Below are positions 27,786-37,282 of a stretch of DNA of 64,000 nt, piece by piece. The stretch is from Elizabethkingia meningoseptica_A (GTDB lineage Bacteria > Bacteroidota > Bacteroidia > Flavobacteriales > Weeksellaceae). The position numbers and the translations under genes were made by a program. The notes below the pieces were generated by a model, which was given only the letters and a program-made list of their open reading frames with translations, was not told the DNA's origin and searched no databases. The stretch spans positions 62,001 to 126,000 of the forward strand of contig NZ_JBJDLK010000005.1 in assembly GCF_045762675.1 (NCBI RefSeq), read 5' to 3'. Every line of letters begins with the position of its first letter. Positions within the stretch are counted from its first letter, which is position 1.

Positions 27786-28334
27786 CTAGAAATATGATTT
27801 TTGATTTTTCTTAAGAAAAGAACGGGTAATCTGCTTTAGCTTCCGCCTGCGCATATTAAGATTCTTAAAGTTTTCCACAATTTTCTTATTGTTCTTTTTA
27901 ATCACAATAAATCTTATGTAACCTGATGATTCCTTAACTTTAATCTTCTCAATTTTATCCCATTCAATAAGCTTTCTTCCAAAAATTTTAATTCCATTAT
28001 TACTGAGAACCAATTCCGGAAAAATATAACCAAGAATTAATTTAACGACAGCCCCGAAGATAAAAATGATTATAACGAAAATCCTGATTGTCATCTTATA
28101 TCTTTCATCAGCATCACCCATACTAAAAAAGAGAAACGCTATTATTATTGTGGCAAAAAGGATAAAGAAATACAGGATTCCGTTTTTTCTTACGACAAGC
28201 TTTTCAGGCACCTGTATAAGTCCAAATCTGGCTTTTCGCAGCTGTCTTATTTTATTTAACCGTCCTCTCCATCCTTTTCTGCTATTTATTCTATCATCAG
28301 ATGAAAAGTACCAATCATTATAATTTTCAGGCAA
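27786..28334 (-). CDS. Membrane protein with a C-terminal PH-like region, function unknown
   Basis: 182 residues. Two hydrophobic segments (around residues 52-70 and 84-105) form a hairpin, and the C-terminal part (NNGIKIFGRKLIEWDKIEKIKVKE ... FIVIKKNNKKIV) has the strand pattern of bacterial PH-like domains found in membrane stress proteins. The N-terminus is basic. Its ATG overlaps the stop of the DUF2867 gene by 8 bases, placing it last in the leftward GOB-DUF2867 transcript. I do not recognise a precise family. Confidence 0.65.
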   Translation of the reverse strand: MPENYNDWYFSSDDRINSRKGWRGRLNKIRQLRKARFGLIQVPEKLVVRKNGILYFFILFATIIIAFLFFSMGDADERYKMTIRIFVIIIFIFGAVVKLILGYIFPELVLSNNGIKIFGRKLIEWDKIEKIKVKESSGYIRFIVIKKNNKKIVENFKNLNMRRRKLKQITRSFLKKNQKSYF

Positions 28335-28824
28335 AACTTGTTGCCATTGAATTCAGCATAGACTTTACCACCATTCTGTGAAAAGGCTTCACTATAAAAA
28401 AATAAAGTCTTCCGAAAAAGTTATGATACTGTACTCCGGTAGAAATATAGATTTTATTCTCAGGCTCAGCATACAGCAGGGAAACTTTAAAATCCAGATG
28501 TTTATCATCCTCTCCAAGAATAATTTCTTTGTCTTTTTTGTCTATAACTTTAAATAATCCGAATCTTTCACCCACAGAAAAATCAGAGTGTTCGGCCTTT
28601 TGCATAATCTTACTCTTCTTATCGGATCCTTTTAAGCCTACAACCGATACCAGTTTATTTCGTAATGTGAATAACTTTTTAACCCACGGAATATTACTTG
28701 TAAAAAAGGCTTTCCCCAAATCTTCCGGTTGAATCTCTTTATCCGTTTTTATATTCTGAAAATAAACATCGGTATAATCAAACTTTTGTTGAGTTAGTAT
28801 GGAAAAAGAAGGTATTGTTTTCAT
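28327..28824 (-). CDS. DUF2867 family protein
   Basis: 165 residues from the Met at 28824 (MKTIPSFSILTQQ); the frame is open further upstream to 28977, but that part lies inside the lactamase gene and is very basic, so it is not used. Signatures: WVKKLFTLRNKLVSVVGLKG, then GERFGLFKVIDKKDKEIILGEDDKHLDFKVSLL, and the C-terminal HNFFGRLYFFIVKPFHRMVV. DUF2867 proteins are of unknown function and are sometimes fused to NAD(P)-binding SDR proteins. It starts one base from the lactamase stop, so the two are co-transcribed. Confidence 0.8.
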   Translation of the reverse strand: MKTIPSFSILTQQKFDYTDVYFQNIKTDKEIQPEDLGKAFFTSNIPWVKKLFTLRNKLVSVVGLKGSDKKSKIMQKAEHSDFSVGERFGLFKVIDKKDKEIILGEDDKHLDFKVSLLYAEPENKIYISTGVQYHNFFGRLYFFIVKPFHRMVVKSMLNSMATSFA

Positions 28825-28825
28825 A

Positions 28826-29698
28826 TTATTTCTTTTGTGAGTCGTTTTTAATTTTTTCAAGATAATCTGTTTCCAGTCTATTGAGGGACTTAAAATAATT
28901 GGATTTATCCATAAATACTTCCGGATTATAGGAATCTCCCTCTTTATGTTTTGTATGTAAATCAAACTGACTTGCATGTGAAGCTACCCAAAGATCAAAA
29001 TCCAGTTTTTTCATGGCTTTAAATGTATAAGCATAATCTGCCTGAATATGAGGGTAATCTTTTATTTCGGAAAACTTACGGTCAACTATAACCGATGGCA
29101 TATTGGCTATCAGAACTCTGTAATTTCTGTTTTCATCCTTTGTTTCAAATATAAAACTGCATGAACCTTTTGTATGCCCGGGATGATGGAGTAAAGTCAG
29201 GGTAGTATTCCCCAGTTTTATTTTATCCTGATCTTTCAACAGGATATCAGGCTTAATCGGCTTAAAGGTTGCCCCATATTTCCCCATTTCATAATCGGAT
29301 TTACCGCCCGTTTTCAATACCTCAGCATCAGCACTGTCTGCATAAAATTTCGCACCTGTTTCTGTCTGCAAATCTTTTAATGCACCAGTATGATCATAAT
29401 GCGCCTGGGTTAAAAGCAAAATTTTGATGTCTTTATAATTGAATCCCAGTTTTTTTATATTCTCTTTTATCATAGGAAGAGAACCAGCCAATCCGGTATT
29501 AATGAGGATATTTCCTTTATCGGTAACAATTAAATAAGAAGCTAGGTCGTAGGTTCCTACATAATATAAGTTACCTGCGATTCTGAATGGCTGATATGGT
29601 CGGGACCATTCTTCATTTGTATTTTCCGGCTCTTTAACAACCTGAGCTTTCCAGCTGAAAGTGATCAGTAAAAAAAATAAAATTACAAGGTTTCTCAT
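28826..29698 (-). CDS. blaGOB: Subclass B3 metallo-beta-lactamase, GOB family
   Basis: 290 residues with a signal peptide ending about KAQ (residue 19). It closely follows GOB-1 along its length. The zinc motif reads TQAHYDHTG: Gln98, His100, Asp102, His103, i.e. Gln replaces the first His of the usual HxHxDH, which is the GOB hallmark (Gln116 in BBL numbering). A second zinc-ligand His is in HHPGHTKGS and the last in VASHASQFD. It hydrolyses penicillins, cephalosporins and carbapenems in the periplasm and is intrinsic to Elizabethkingia. It lies 11 bp behind the mevalonate decarboxylase gene, so it is probably read from a housekeeping transcript. Confidence 0.95.
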   Translation of the reverse strand: MRNLVILFFLLITFSWKAQVVKEPENTNEEWSRPYQPFRIAGNLYYVGTYDLASYLIVTDKGNILINTGLAGSLPMIKENIKKLGFNYKDIKILLLTQAHYDHTGALKDLQTETGAKFYADSADAEVLKTGGKSDYEMGKYGATFKPIKPDILLKDQDKIKLGNTTLTLLHHPGHTKGSCSFIFETKDENRNYRVLIANMPSVIVDRKFSEIKDYPHIQADYAYTFKAMKKLDFDLWVASHASQFDLHTKHKEGDSYNPEVFMDKSNYFKSLNRLETDYLEKIKNDSQKK

Positions 29699-29709
29699 TG
29701 GACTGGTAT

Positions 29710-30765
29710 TTAAAATCTCATTTTATCTTTTACCACACCCCCTTTCTGGGTAAAAGGTAAAAGCTCCTGCTCTATAAATATCTTTATTTTATCAGCTTCA
29801 ATATCACTTGGGAAAAGCAAGTGAACATTGGCTCCTGCATCTAATGTAAAGAATAATGGCAATCCGGTAATTCTGCGGAAATCCCAAATTTTATTTATGA
29901 CTTCCAGAGTTCCTGTTTTCATCAGAATAAAAGCAGGATCACTCATCATCATCATCGCATGAAGCGTTAAAGCTTCGTGTTCTGTAAGTTTAATAAACCC
30001 TTCCAGATCTCCGGTTTTCAGAATATTCTTAAGCAATGTGAAATTTTCATGAGCTTCCTGAAAACGTCTTTCTGCATACGGATTGGTTTTCATCAGCCCG
30101 TGTCCTACTGTTGAGGAAACACTTTTTTCACCTTCATGAATCAGCAGCACCCAGTCATTGAAACTTCTGAAAACCGAATGTATTTCTTCATTCGGATATG
30201 CTACGGCATATAAATCGGAACTACCTTCTACTTCTTTGGTATTTCCCCATACAACTAAGCCGTTATACAAGCTACGGCAGGCGCTTCCGCTTCCCAGCCG
30301 GGCTAAAAAAGATGCTTTTTTCAGCAATTCTTCTTCGGTTGTCTCACCAGCAAAAGCTTCATCAAGTTTCATCAGACATTTGGCTATTGCTCCAAACCCT
30401 GAAGCTGAACTTGCAATACCGGAACTATGTGGAAACGTATTTTCAGTATGAATAATATATTTTCCTTTAAGAATCCACGGCAGGTATTGTTCTATATTTT
30501 TAAAATATTTTTCAATTTTTTCCGCAAATTTTTTCTCTTCATTTCCGGCAAGGAAAGTTTGTACAGAAAATGCCTCATTTGCAAAAAATTCCATTCCAGT
30601 ATTAGTTTTACAGTTATTAAGTGTATAACTGATACTTGGATTTGCAGGGATCTGGTTTTCGTATTTGCCCCAGTATTTAATTAGTGCAATATTGGAAGGA
30701 CAGCTTTCTGAAACTGTCTCGTTTTTAATTGTAAAATTTATATTTCCTAAAAATTGTTTTTCCAT
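29710..30765 (-). CDS. mvaD: Diphosphomevalonate decarboxylase
   Basis: 351 residues with GHMP-kinase features: the SNIALIKYWGK motif near residue 22, ENTFPHSSGIASSASGFGAIAKC (phosphate-binding loop) near 108, and SGSACRSLYNGLVVWG. The GHMP fold with the PSNIALIKYWGK opening separates it from mevalonate and phosphomevalonate kinases. It converts mevalonate 5-diphosphate and ATP to isopentenyl diphosphate, and so works with the HMG-CoA synthase encoded at 18100. The GOB lactamase gene follows 11 bp downstream on the same strand. Confidence 0.93.
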   Translation of the reverse strand: MEKQFLGNINFTIKNETVSESCPSNIALIKYWGKYENQIPANPSISYTLNNCKTNTGMEFFANEAFSVQTFLAGNEEKKFAEKIEKYFKNIEQYLPWILKGKYIIHTENTFPHSSGIASSASGFGAIAKCLMKLDEAFAGETTEEELLKKASFLARLGSGSACRSLYNGLVVWGNTKEVEGSSDLYAVAYPNEEIHSVFRSFNDWVLLIHEGEKSVSSTVGHGLMKTNPYAERRFQEAHENFTLLKNILKTGDLEGFIKLTEHEALTLHAMMMMSDPAFILMKTGTLEVINKIWDFRRITGLPLFFTLDAGANVHLLFPSDIEADKIKIFIEQELLPFTQKGGVVKDKMRF

Positions 30766-30924
30766 AATTATTGTATAACAAAGCTGTAAGAAAGTCTTTT
30801 AATAAATATCCGGCTCTTTATGAGGCAGCTCAACTTATTATCACAACTTTATATTTTATAAATAGTTGTCTTAAATATTACAGCCTTATCAGAATTTATA
30901 ATCCTGAGCAAAGCTTATCTCAGA

Positions 30925-32688
30925 CTAGTTGTACATTTTTTCTATCAGGTCCTTATATTTCTCTGAAACTACTTTTCTTTTAATTTTTAATGTGGGTGTA
31001 ATCTCTCCGGTAGCAATATCAAACTCCGAAGGCATTAAGGTAAATTTCTTTACTTTTTCAAATGATGCCAAAGGAGCCTGAAACTCTTCTATTTTTGCTT
31101 TATAAAGCTTTACAATATCATCCCTTTTTATAATGTCCTCCCAATTGGTAAAAGGAATATTCATTTTTTTCAGTTCTCCTTTCAGAAATTCAAAATTAGG
31201 TACAATTAGTGCGGAAACAAACTGTCTTCCTTCCGCTACAACCATTACCTGCTGTATATAATTGTTATTAGACAATATGTTTTCCACCTGTTGCGGTGCT
31301 ATGTACTTTCCGTTGGAGGTTTTCAACAGGTCTTTTATCCTTTCCGTGATCGTAAGATTTCCCTGATCGTCCAGTTTTCCGGCATCTCCGGTTTTAAACC
31401 AGCCGTCTTCTGTAAATACAGCTTTTGTTTCCTCAGGTTTGTTATAATACCCTTTCATAATACCGCTTCCTCTGGCCTGAATTTCATTTTCTTCACCAAT
31501 CCTTACTTCAACTCCGGGAAGAAGTTTTCCACAGCTTCCGTATACAAACTTTGTAAAAGGGAAAAGAGATAATGTGGCGGTCGTTTCGGTAAGACCATAG
31601 CCTACTGTAAGATGAAGTCCTATTGCATCGAAAAACTCGGTTACTTCAGCAGAAATAGAAGCCCCTCCGCATGGTGTAAACCAAAGTCTTCCCCCCATTT
31701 TATCTTTCATTTTACTAAAAACAAGCATATCTGCAATTCCGTATTTCATTTTCAGTCCGAAAGGAATTTCCTGCTCTGTTCTTTTCAGCTCCGAATACTG
31801 TCGTCCTACACCTAAAGCCCAGTTAAACATTTTCTTTTTGGCTGGTGCGCTTTTTTCTACCACATCGTTAATTCCGGCATATACTTTCTGGAAAAATCTT
31901 GGTACCGTACACATCATTGTAGGTTTTACTTCTACCAGTGCATGGGCAATATTTTTGGGATCTTCCAGGAAATAAACTTTAGCTCCGCCGTATAAACTGA
32001 GGAGCGTCCAGCTTCTTTCGAATACGTGTGTTAATGGTAAAAAAGCTAAAGACAATTCGTCTTCAAAGTTTTTAAATTTGAAAAATTCGAAATGAGCATC
32101 GAATTCTTTACTAAAATTCCCATGGGTAATCATTGCTCCTTTTGGAATTCCTGTTGTTCCGGAGGTGTAAATCAGTGTTGCTACATCATCATATTCTTTA
32201 GGACAGAAATCAAATGTTAATGGCTGATCTGCAATAAATTCACGAAGGAAAACTGTATGTTCTTTTTTTCCGATAACTCTGTTTTTAGCAACAACTATTG
32301 TTTTTAAACATTCACTGCGCTGTGCAAGTTCATAACAGATGTTATACTGCTCCTGATTTCCCGCAAGGATTAACTTCGCCTGAGAATCATTAATAATATA
32401 TTCTGCCTGTTCGGCATTGTTTGTAGAATAAATAGGGACTGTAATCGCTCCCACGGACAGAATAGCCAGATCAAAGGTTATCCATTCAGCAGAATTATCA
32501 GAATATATTGCAACTCTGTCATTCTCCTGAACTCCGGCAGCTTTAAGCGCATTGGCAGTTTTGGCTACCATTTCACTAAACTTTTTCCAGCTTAGTTCTT
32601 TCCACTGGTTTTCTTTCTTAAAACCAATCGCAGCCTTCAAAGCATGCTTCCCGAGATTGCGCGTTATAATTGTCTGTGCTAGATTCAT
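30925..32688 (-). CDS. Long-chain fatty acid-CoA ligase (AMP-forming)
   Basis: 587 residues, the length of FAA1/FadD15-type bacterial long-chain acyl-CoA synthetases. The P-loop TLIYTSGTTGIPKGAMITHGN is near residue 170, the adenine motif VGYGLTETTATLS near 350, and the hinge region GWFKTGDAGKLDDQGNLTITERIKDLLKTSNGKYIAPQQVE near 410-450 with the catalytic Lys-containing tail ITPTLKIKRK. It activates fatty acids to acyl-CoA in the cytoplasm. It is 3 bp behind the SDR gene, which is 1 bp behind a hydrolase gene: a tight three-gene leftward operon. Confidence 0.92.
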   Translation of the reverse strand: MNLAQTIITRNLGKHALKAAIGFKKENQWKELSWKKFSEMVAKTANALKAAGVQENDRVAIYSDNSAEWITFDLAILSVGAITVPIYSTNNAEQAEYIINDSQAKLILAGNQEQYNICYELAQRSECLKTIVVAKNRVIGKKEHTVFLREFIADQPLTFDFCPKEYDDVATLIYTSGTTGIPKGAMITHGNFSKEFDAHFEFFKFKNFEDELSLAFLPLTHVFERSWTLLSLYGGAKVYFLEDPKNIAHALVEVKPTMMCTVPRFFQKVYAGINDVVEKSAPAKKKMFNWALGVGRQYSELKRTEQEIPFGLKMKYGIADMLVFSKMKDKMGGRLWFTPCGGASISAEVTEFFDAIGLHLTVGYGLTETTATLSLFPFTKFVYGSCGKLLPGVEVRIGEENEIQARGSGIMKGYYNKPEETKAVFTEDGWFKTGDAGKLDDQGNLTITERIKDLLKTSNGKYIAPQQVENILSNNNYIQQVMVVAEGRQFVSALIVPNFEFLKGELKKMNIPFTNWEDIIKRDDIVKLYKAKIEEFQAPLASFEKVKKFTLMPSEFDIATGEITPTLKIKRKVVSEKYKDLIEKMYN

Positions 32689-32691
32689 GTT

Positions 32692-33702
32692 TTACGAATT
32701 CAGCTTTTTGTCTTTAATATAATTGTTCAGATGAAAGTCTATACTTTCGTCGATTGGGATAAACTGATAACCCAAACGTTCTTTTATCTTTTTATTGGAC
32801 ACTGTATTGTTGGAAATTACCGCTTCAATATTGGTTTTATTCAACATTTTAAGTGGTGGAATCAGAAATCCAAGTGTTCCGAATATTCTCGAAAAATGCA
32901 ATAATCCGTCCGGGATAATTTTTGGTGCAGATAATCCCAGCTTAGCACGTACTTTTGCAGCAAAGCCACTGTAAGTACGGCCTTCATTAACTGCCAGGAA
33001 ACGCTCTCCGAAAATATTCTTTTCCATAAGTTCTATGGAGATATTAGCCACATCGCGAACATCCACATAAGTAGAACCACCTGAAAAAGTATACGCTGTT
33101 TTTTCGAAAGTACTAAATATCTGGCCACTGCTACCCTTCCAGTTTCCGCTTCCCAGAATAATGCCGGGAAGTACAATCACAGTATTGAGTCCTTCAGCCG
33201 AGGCACGCCATACTTCCATTTCGGAAAAATGCTTGGACTTTGCATAAGCTGAATGCCCTAAAGCAGGTTTAAAATCAGATTCTTCATCCAGTTCACCATT
33301 TTCATTGAATCCATCCAGAACCGCAATAGAACTGATAAAGCAGAATTTATTTACTGAAGAGCCTTCACAGGCATACAGCAGGTTCTTTGTACCATCGATA
33401 TTTGTACGGTACAATTCTTTTTTAAGTTTAGGATTGAAGCTTACTTTTGCGGCACAGTGGTATACTTCCGTAACATCTTCCAACACCTGCTGTAAAGAGT
33501 CCACATCGTCAAAGTCTGCATCTACCCATTGGATTTTATTAAAATATTCCTCAGCATTATCTGTATAGGCATGCCAGGAGTGTTTTACATCTGCCAGATT
33601 GCTCGACGGACGTTTTGTAGCCTTTACTTCAAAACCTTTTTCCAAAAGTTTCAATGCTATGACTCTTCCTAATATTCCTGTTGCACCAGTAACTAAAACC
33701 AT
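32692..33702 (-). CDS. NAD(P)-dependent epimerase/dehydratase (extended SDR)
   Basis: 336 residues. The Rossmann motif VTGATGILGRVIALKLLEKG starts at residue 4, and the catalytic YAKSK (Tyr, Lys) lies near 153-157 after a Ser in FISSIAVLDG. The family includes dihydroflavonol reductase-like and 3-beta-hydroxysteroid dehydrogenase-like enzymes; the substrate is not evident. It sits between an alpha/beta hydrolase and an acyl-CoA ligase, which hints at acyl-chain or lipid metabolism, but this is only context. Confidence 0.85.
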   Translation of the reverse strand: MVLVTGATGILGRVIALKLLEKGFEVKATKRPSSNLADVKHSWHAYTDNAEEYFNKIQWVDADFDDVDSLQQVLEDVTEVYHCAAKVSFNPKLKKELYRTNIDGTKNLLYACEGSSVNKFCFISSIAVLDGFNENGELDEESDFKPALGHSAYAKSKHFSEMEVWRASAEGLNTVIVLPGIILGSGNWKGSSGQIFSTFEKTAYTFSGGSTYVDVRDVANISIELMEKNIFGERFLAVNEGRTYSGFAAKVRAKLGLSAPKIIPDGLLHFSRIFGTLGFLIPPLKMLNKTNIEAVISNNTVSNKKIKERLGYQFIPIDESIDFHLNNYIKDKKLNS

Positions 33703-33703
33703 C

Positions 33704-34486
33704 TTATTGTGTTAAAAATTCTTTGACTTCTGCATTGAAGTCTTTTGGATTTTCCGCCTGCACCCAATGTCCTGCATTTGGAATCTTTTTAATTTCCGAA
33801 TTCGGGAATTGCTGTCTGATCAGGAATCTGTCCTGCGGAAGTATGTAATTGGAATTTGCACCGGCTAAAAATAATACAGGACCATTATAAACCCCGAATT
33901 TAATTGCACTGGTTACAAATGTTGTATACTTGTCCGTAAGCACCGGAAGGTTAAAACGCCAGTTAAGCTTTTTATCTTCAGTCCAGTACAGGTTTTTCAG
34001 CAGAAACTGTATCACCCCAATTTCAGAAATATATTTTTTCAGTTCTGCTTCTACTTCCTGTCTGTTGGTTACCTGCGAGAGATTAACGGTATTCAGTGCT
34101 TTAAAAATCCCCTGGTGGTGTGGCGGATAGACTTTTGGTGACATATCGGCAACGATTAACTTTTCCACTTTTTCAGGATAGGTTATAGCGTACTGCATGA
34201 CTACTTTTCCACCTAAAGAATGTCCCAGAAGGTTTACCTTATCCAGTCCGTAATGATCCATATAAGCCTGAATATCGTTTACCATAGCTTCTATTGTCAT
34301 TTCTTCAGACTGAAAACTTTTTCCGTGATTACGAAGATCAATAAGGTGCACCGGCATTAATTCACCAAACTCGCGCCCGAAAGATCCCCAGTTATCCAGC
34401 ATTCCAAATAAACCATGAAACACCAGTAAAGGTGTTCCGGTTTTATCCTGTCCATATATTTTTGAGTGTAAAATATCTTGTTCCAT
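33704..34486 (-). CDS. Alpha/beta fold hydrolase (YbfF-like esterase)
   Basis: 260 residues. It shows the oxyanion region VFHGLFGMLDNWGS, DLRNHGKS, the nucleophile elbow GHSLGGKV with Ser near residue 92, an acid in the FLAGANSNYI region and the catalytic His in PNAGHWVQAENP. This matches the YbfF/ABHD11-like group that cleaves acyl esters or thioesters in the cytoplasm. It is the first gene of the hydrolase-SDR-acyl-CoA ligase operon (gaps 1 and 3 bp). Confidence 0.88.
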   Translation of the reverse strand: MEQDILHSKIYGQDKTGTPLLVFHGLFGMLDNWGSFGREFGELMPVHLIDLRNHGKSFQSEEMTIEAMVNDIQAYMDHYGLDKVNLLGHSLGGKVVMQYAITYPEKVEKLIVADMSPKVYPPHHQGIFKALNTVNLSQVTNRQEVEAELKKYISEIGVIQFLLKNLYWTEDKKLNWRFNLPVLTDKYTTFVTSAIKFGVYNGPVLFLAGANSNYILPQDRFLIRQQFPNSEIKKIPNAGHWVQAENPKDFNAEVKEFLTQ

Positions 34487-34663
34487 TATTATTATAATTA
34501 GAGATTTTCAAACCGGGATTTAAATATTCCTTTTTCCCGTTCAATTTCTTCTCCTAATTCTTCCTTTATAGAAAGGTAAAGTTTATATCTTGGCGAATGT
34601 GGCAAAATCAATTTGGCGGACAGTGTTCGCCAAATTTCATCAATGTCAAATTAAACAAACCAA

Positions 34664-35383
34664 TTACCATTGTGCAAGACGCTTCAGATAAGACTGAATT
34701 GTATTTTCAAGACCTAAATATAAAGCTTCAGAAATTAATGCGTGTCCAATAGAAACTTCCAGAAGGTTAGGAATATGATCTGCAAAATATTTAAGATTAT
34801 CCAGACTAAGGTCATGTCCGGCATTAATTCCCAATCCAAATTCAGTTGCTCTTAATGCTGTATCATAATATGATTTTATGGCAGCTTCTTTATCTTTTGG
34901 ATAATTTGTTGCATAAGCTTCTGTGTACAGCTCAATTCTGTCTGTACCTGTTTTAGCAGCATATTCTACCATATCCGGTGTAGGATCCAGAAAAACAGAA
35001 GTTCTGATTCCTGCTTTTTTAAACTCTGCAATAATATCAGTCAGTTTATCAAGATGTGTTTTACAATCCCACCCTGCATTGGAAGTAATCGCATCATCGG
35101 CATCCGGTACCAGAGTTACCTGTTCCGGTTTTACATCCAGTACCATATCGATAAATGAACGATGCGGATTTCCTTCGATATTAAATTCGGTTGTTACCAG
35201 TGGTTTCAGATCATAAACATCTTTTCTGGTGATATGTCTTTCATCCGGTCTCGGATGTATTGTGATTCCTTGTGCTCCAAATTTCTGTGCATCAACGGCA
35301 ATTTGTGTTACGCTTGGTACATCTCCTCCCCTTGCATTTCTTAAAGTCGCTATTTTATTGATATTGACGCTTAACTTTGTCAT
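34664..35383 (-). CDS. pdxJ: Pyridoxine 5'-phosphate synthase
   Basis: 239 residues, the normal length of PdxJ. Clear signatures are LSVNINKIATLRNARGG at the start, GITIHPRPDERHI with its phosphate-binding Arg and His, the Glu in TEFNIEGNP, and GLGINAGHDLSLDNL near 190. It joins 1-deoxy-D-xylulose 5-phosphate and 3-amino-2-oxopropyl phosphate to make vitamin B6 phosphate. It is leftward and stands alone between the hydrolase operon and the MscS channel. Confidence 0.95.
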   Translation of the reverse strand: MTKLSVNINKIATLRNARGGDVPSVTQIAVDAQKFGAQGITIHPRPDERHITRKDVYDLKPLVTTEFNIEGNPHRSFIDMVLDVKPEQVTLVPDADDAITSNAGWDCKTHLDKLTDIIAEFKKAGIRTSVFLDPTPDMVEYAAKTGTDRIELYTEAYATNYPKDKEAAIKSYYDTALRATEFGLGINAGHDLSLDNLKYFADHIPNLLEVSIGHALISEALYLGLENTIQSYLKRLAQW

Positions 35384-35411
35384 GTTCTTGTTGTATGTAT
35401 TTTTTACTTTA

Positions 35412-36677
35412 TTAAACTTTATTCACCTGCATTACTTCCAGTCCAAAGTCTTGTGTTGCTACCAGCAGATGGTCAAAAATATCAGACTGTACGCGCTCGT
35501 AATCACCCAGATTTGAATAGATCGTAAAGCAGTAAATTTCCAGAGGCATTCCCTGCGGCGTAATTTCCAGCTGACGTACCAATATGATTTCGTTTTGTTC
35601 GATATTAGGATTATGACGCAGATAGCTTTCCGCATATTTACGGAAAACACCAATATTGGTTAGTTGCTGACCATTCAGCATATTATCCGCATTATGAAGT
35701 TCTAATTTTTCGGACTCTATTTCGTTTTTCTTGGTAATAATATAATCCGAGATAAGATTTACTTTTTCCAGTTTTTCATAATCTTCTTTCGTTAAAAAAC
35801 GGAAAGACCTGATATTAAATATCATGGAACGTTTGATTCTCCGGAGGTTTCCTTCCGTCATTACCTGATAATTCTTAATCTCAGTTGCCATCAGATCATA
35901 GGTAGGAATTGTAGATACTGTTTTATCAAAGTTTACAATCTTTGTTGTCAACAAACTGATATCCGTAATATTTCCTTCGATATTATATTTAGGAATTCCG
36001 ATCCAGTCACCAACTTTCAGATTTCGGGAGGTTGCCACATGAATACCGGTAACAAATCCCAGAATTGTATCTCTGAAAACCAATACCATTACTGCTGTAA
36101 TAGCCCCTAAACTTCCCAGAATGGTTCCGCTGTTGATTTTAAATACAATTTTAATAGCTATAAAAAACAGAATAACGCCACCAAAAATCTTCAGCGTTTG
36201 CGAAATCGCCTTGAAAGCAATAAGTTTATAATTTTCTTTAATCAGGATATAATAAATCTCTACGGATTTATATAACCGAAGGCCTGCAATACCTATCACT
36301 ATAAGCTGTACCACCTGAACAATAACGTCCAGAATAGCTTTTGTCGCAGGATGCATGTTTTTATAGAAAATAGAATCCAGTGCAAAACTACACAGCCCCA
36401 GCGCAATAACATGAGCTATAGCCGGCAAAACCTTGGACTGATACAATGCTTCTATGAAAGGATACTTTTCTTTTTTTATGGCATAGCGGTAAATAAATTT
36501 AAAGAAAAGACGTATCCCCAGGTCCACTGCGAAATAAAAAGCAAGAAGAACCAAAATTTTACTGGTAACCTGAAAAATCCACGCGATACTGCCATCAAAG
36601 TATTTAGCAAAAAACACATTAATGTCGTAACTTATTTGTTGTAAAAAGTCTCTTGTTTCCTGTAAATCATTATTCAT
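35412..36677 (-). CDS. MscS family mechanosensitive ion channel (YbdG-like)
   Basis: 421 residues with about five N-terminal membrane segments, the pore-lining helix with its Gly/Ala-rich GTILGSLGAITAVMVLVFRDTILGFVTGI near residues 185-215, and the beta domain GDWIGIPKYNIEGNITDISLLTTKIVNFDKT. The C-terminal region is longer than in MscS and rich in charged residues, as in YbdG/MscM. It would open under membrane tension to release solutes during osmotic downshock. Confidence 0.88.
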   Translation of the reverse strand: MNNDLQETRDFLQQISYDINVFFAKYFDGSIAWIFQVTSKILVLLAFYFAVDLGIRLFFKFIYRYAIKKEKYPFIEALYQSKVLPAIAHVIALGLCSFALDSIFYKNMHPATKAILDVIVQVVQLIVIGIAGLRLYKSVEIYYILIKENYKLIAFKAISQTLKIFGGVILFFIAIKIVFKINSGTILGSLGAITAVMVLVFRDTILGFVTGIHVATSRNLKVGDWIGIPKYNIEGNITDISLLTTKIVNFDKTVSTIPTYDLMATEIKNYQVMTEGNLRRIKRSMIFNIRSFRFLTKEDYEKLEKVNLISDYIITKKNEIESEKLELHNADNMLNGQQLTNIGVFRKYAESYLRHNPNIEQNEIILVRQLEITPQGMPLEIYCFTIYSNLGDYERVQSDIFDHLLVATQDFGLEVMQVNKV

Positions 36678-36773
36678 GTAGCAGAATATGGGATATTGGG
36701 TTCAGTTCAACAAAATTAGCAATTTATTCGTCACTTTCTTTAAAATCCTTACATTTAGCATACATTTAACAGC

Positions 36774-37259
36774 ATGGAAGAAGGACTTATAACACTTGTC
36801 TGTATTATATTAATTATCATTGGTATTCTGGGGACTATTTTACCTGTTTTACCGGGACTTATTGTAAGTTATGCCGGATTACTGATCTATAAATTTGGTA
36901 CAAGTTCCGATATGTCCATAGGTTATATATGGATTTTTGGTGCTTTAACACTTCTTTCCGCAATTCTTAATTATGTTATTCCGGCAAAAACCAATAAAAA
37001 ATACGGCGGAACGCGCTGGGGAAGTATAGGATCATTTATTGGCACTATATTGGGTATGTTTTTTATACCGGTAATCCTTGGCTTTTTAATCGGAATGTTA
37101 GCCGGTGTATTTATAGGGGAATTGCTGCATGACAGAAAAGATCATAAAAAGGCATGGAACTCTACCAAAGGAGCTTTTATTGGCTTTTTATACGGCACCG
37201 GGTTCAATTTTGTTGTAGGTTGTGCCATGCTGATTGTTGTGATCATTGATATAATTTAA
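36774..37259 (+). CDS. DUF456 membrane protein
   Basis: 161 residues, almost entirely hydrophobic and rich in Gly. The opening VCIILIIIGILGTILPVLPGLIVSYAGLLIYKFG and the internal repeat GSFIGTILGMFFIPVILGFLIGMLAGVFIGELLH are typical of DUF456. There are about four transmembrane helices. The function of the family is unknown. It is followed by a lipoprotein gene 23 bp downstream. Confidence 0.85.
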   Translation: MEEGLITLVCIILIIIGILGTILPVLPGLIVSYAGLLIYKFGTSSDMSIGYIWIFGALTLLSAILNYVIPAKTNKKYGGTRWGSIGSFIGTILGMFFIPVILGFLIGMLAGVFIGELLHDRKDHKKAWNSTKGAFIGFLYGTGFNFVVGCAMLIVVIIDII

Positions 37260-37282
37260 ACTAACCAAATTACTTACTACTT

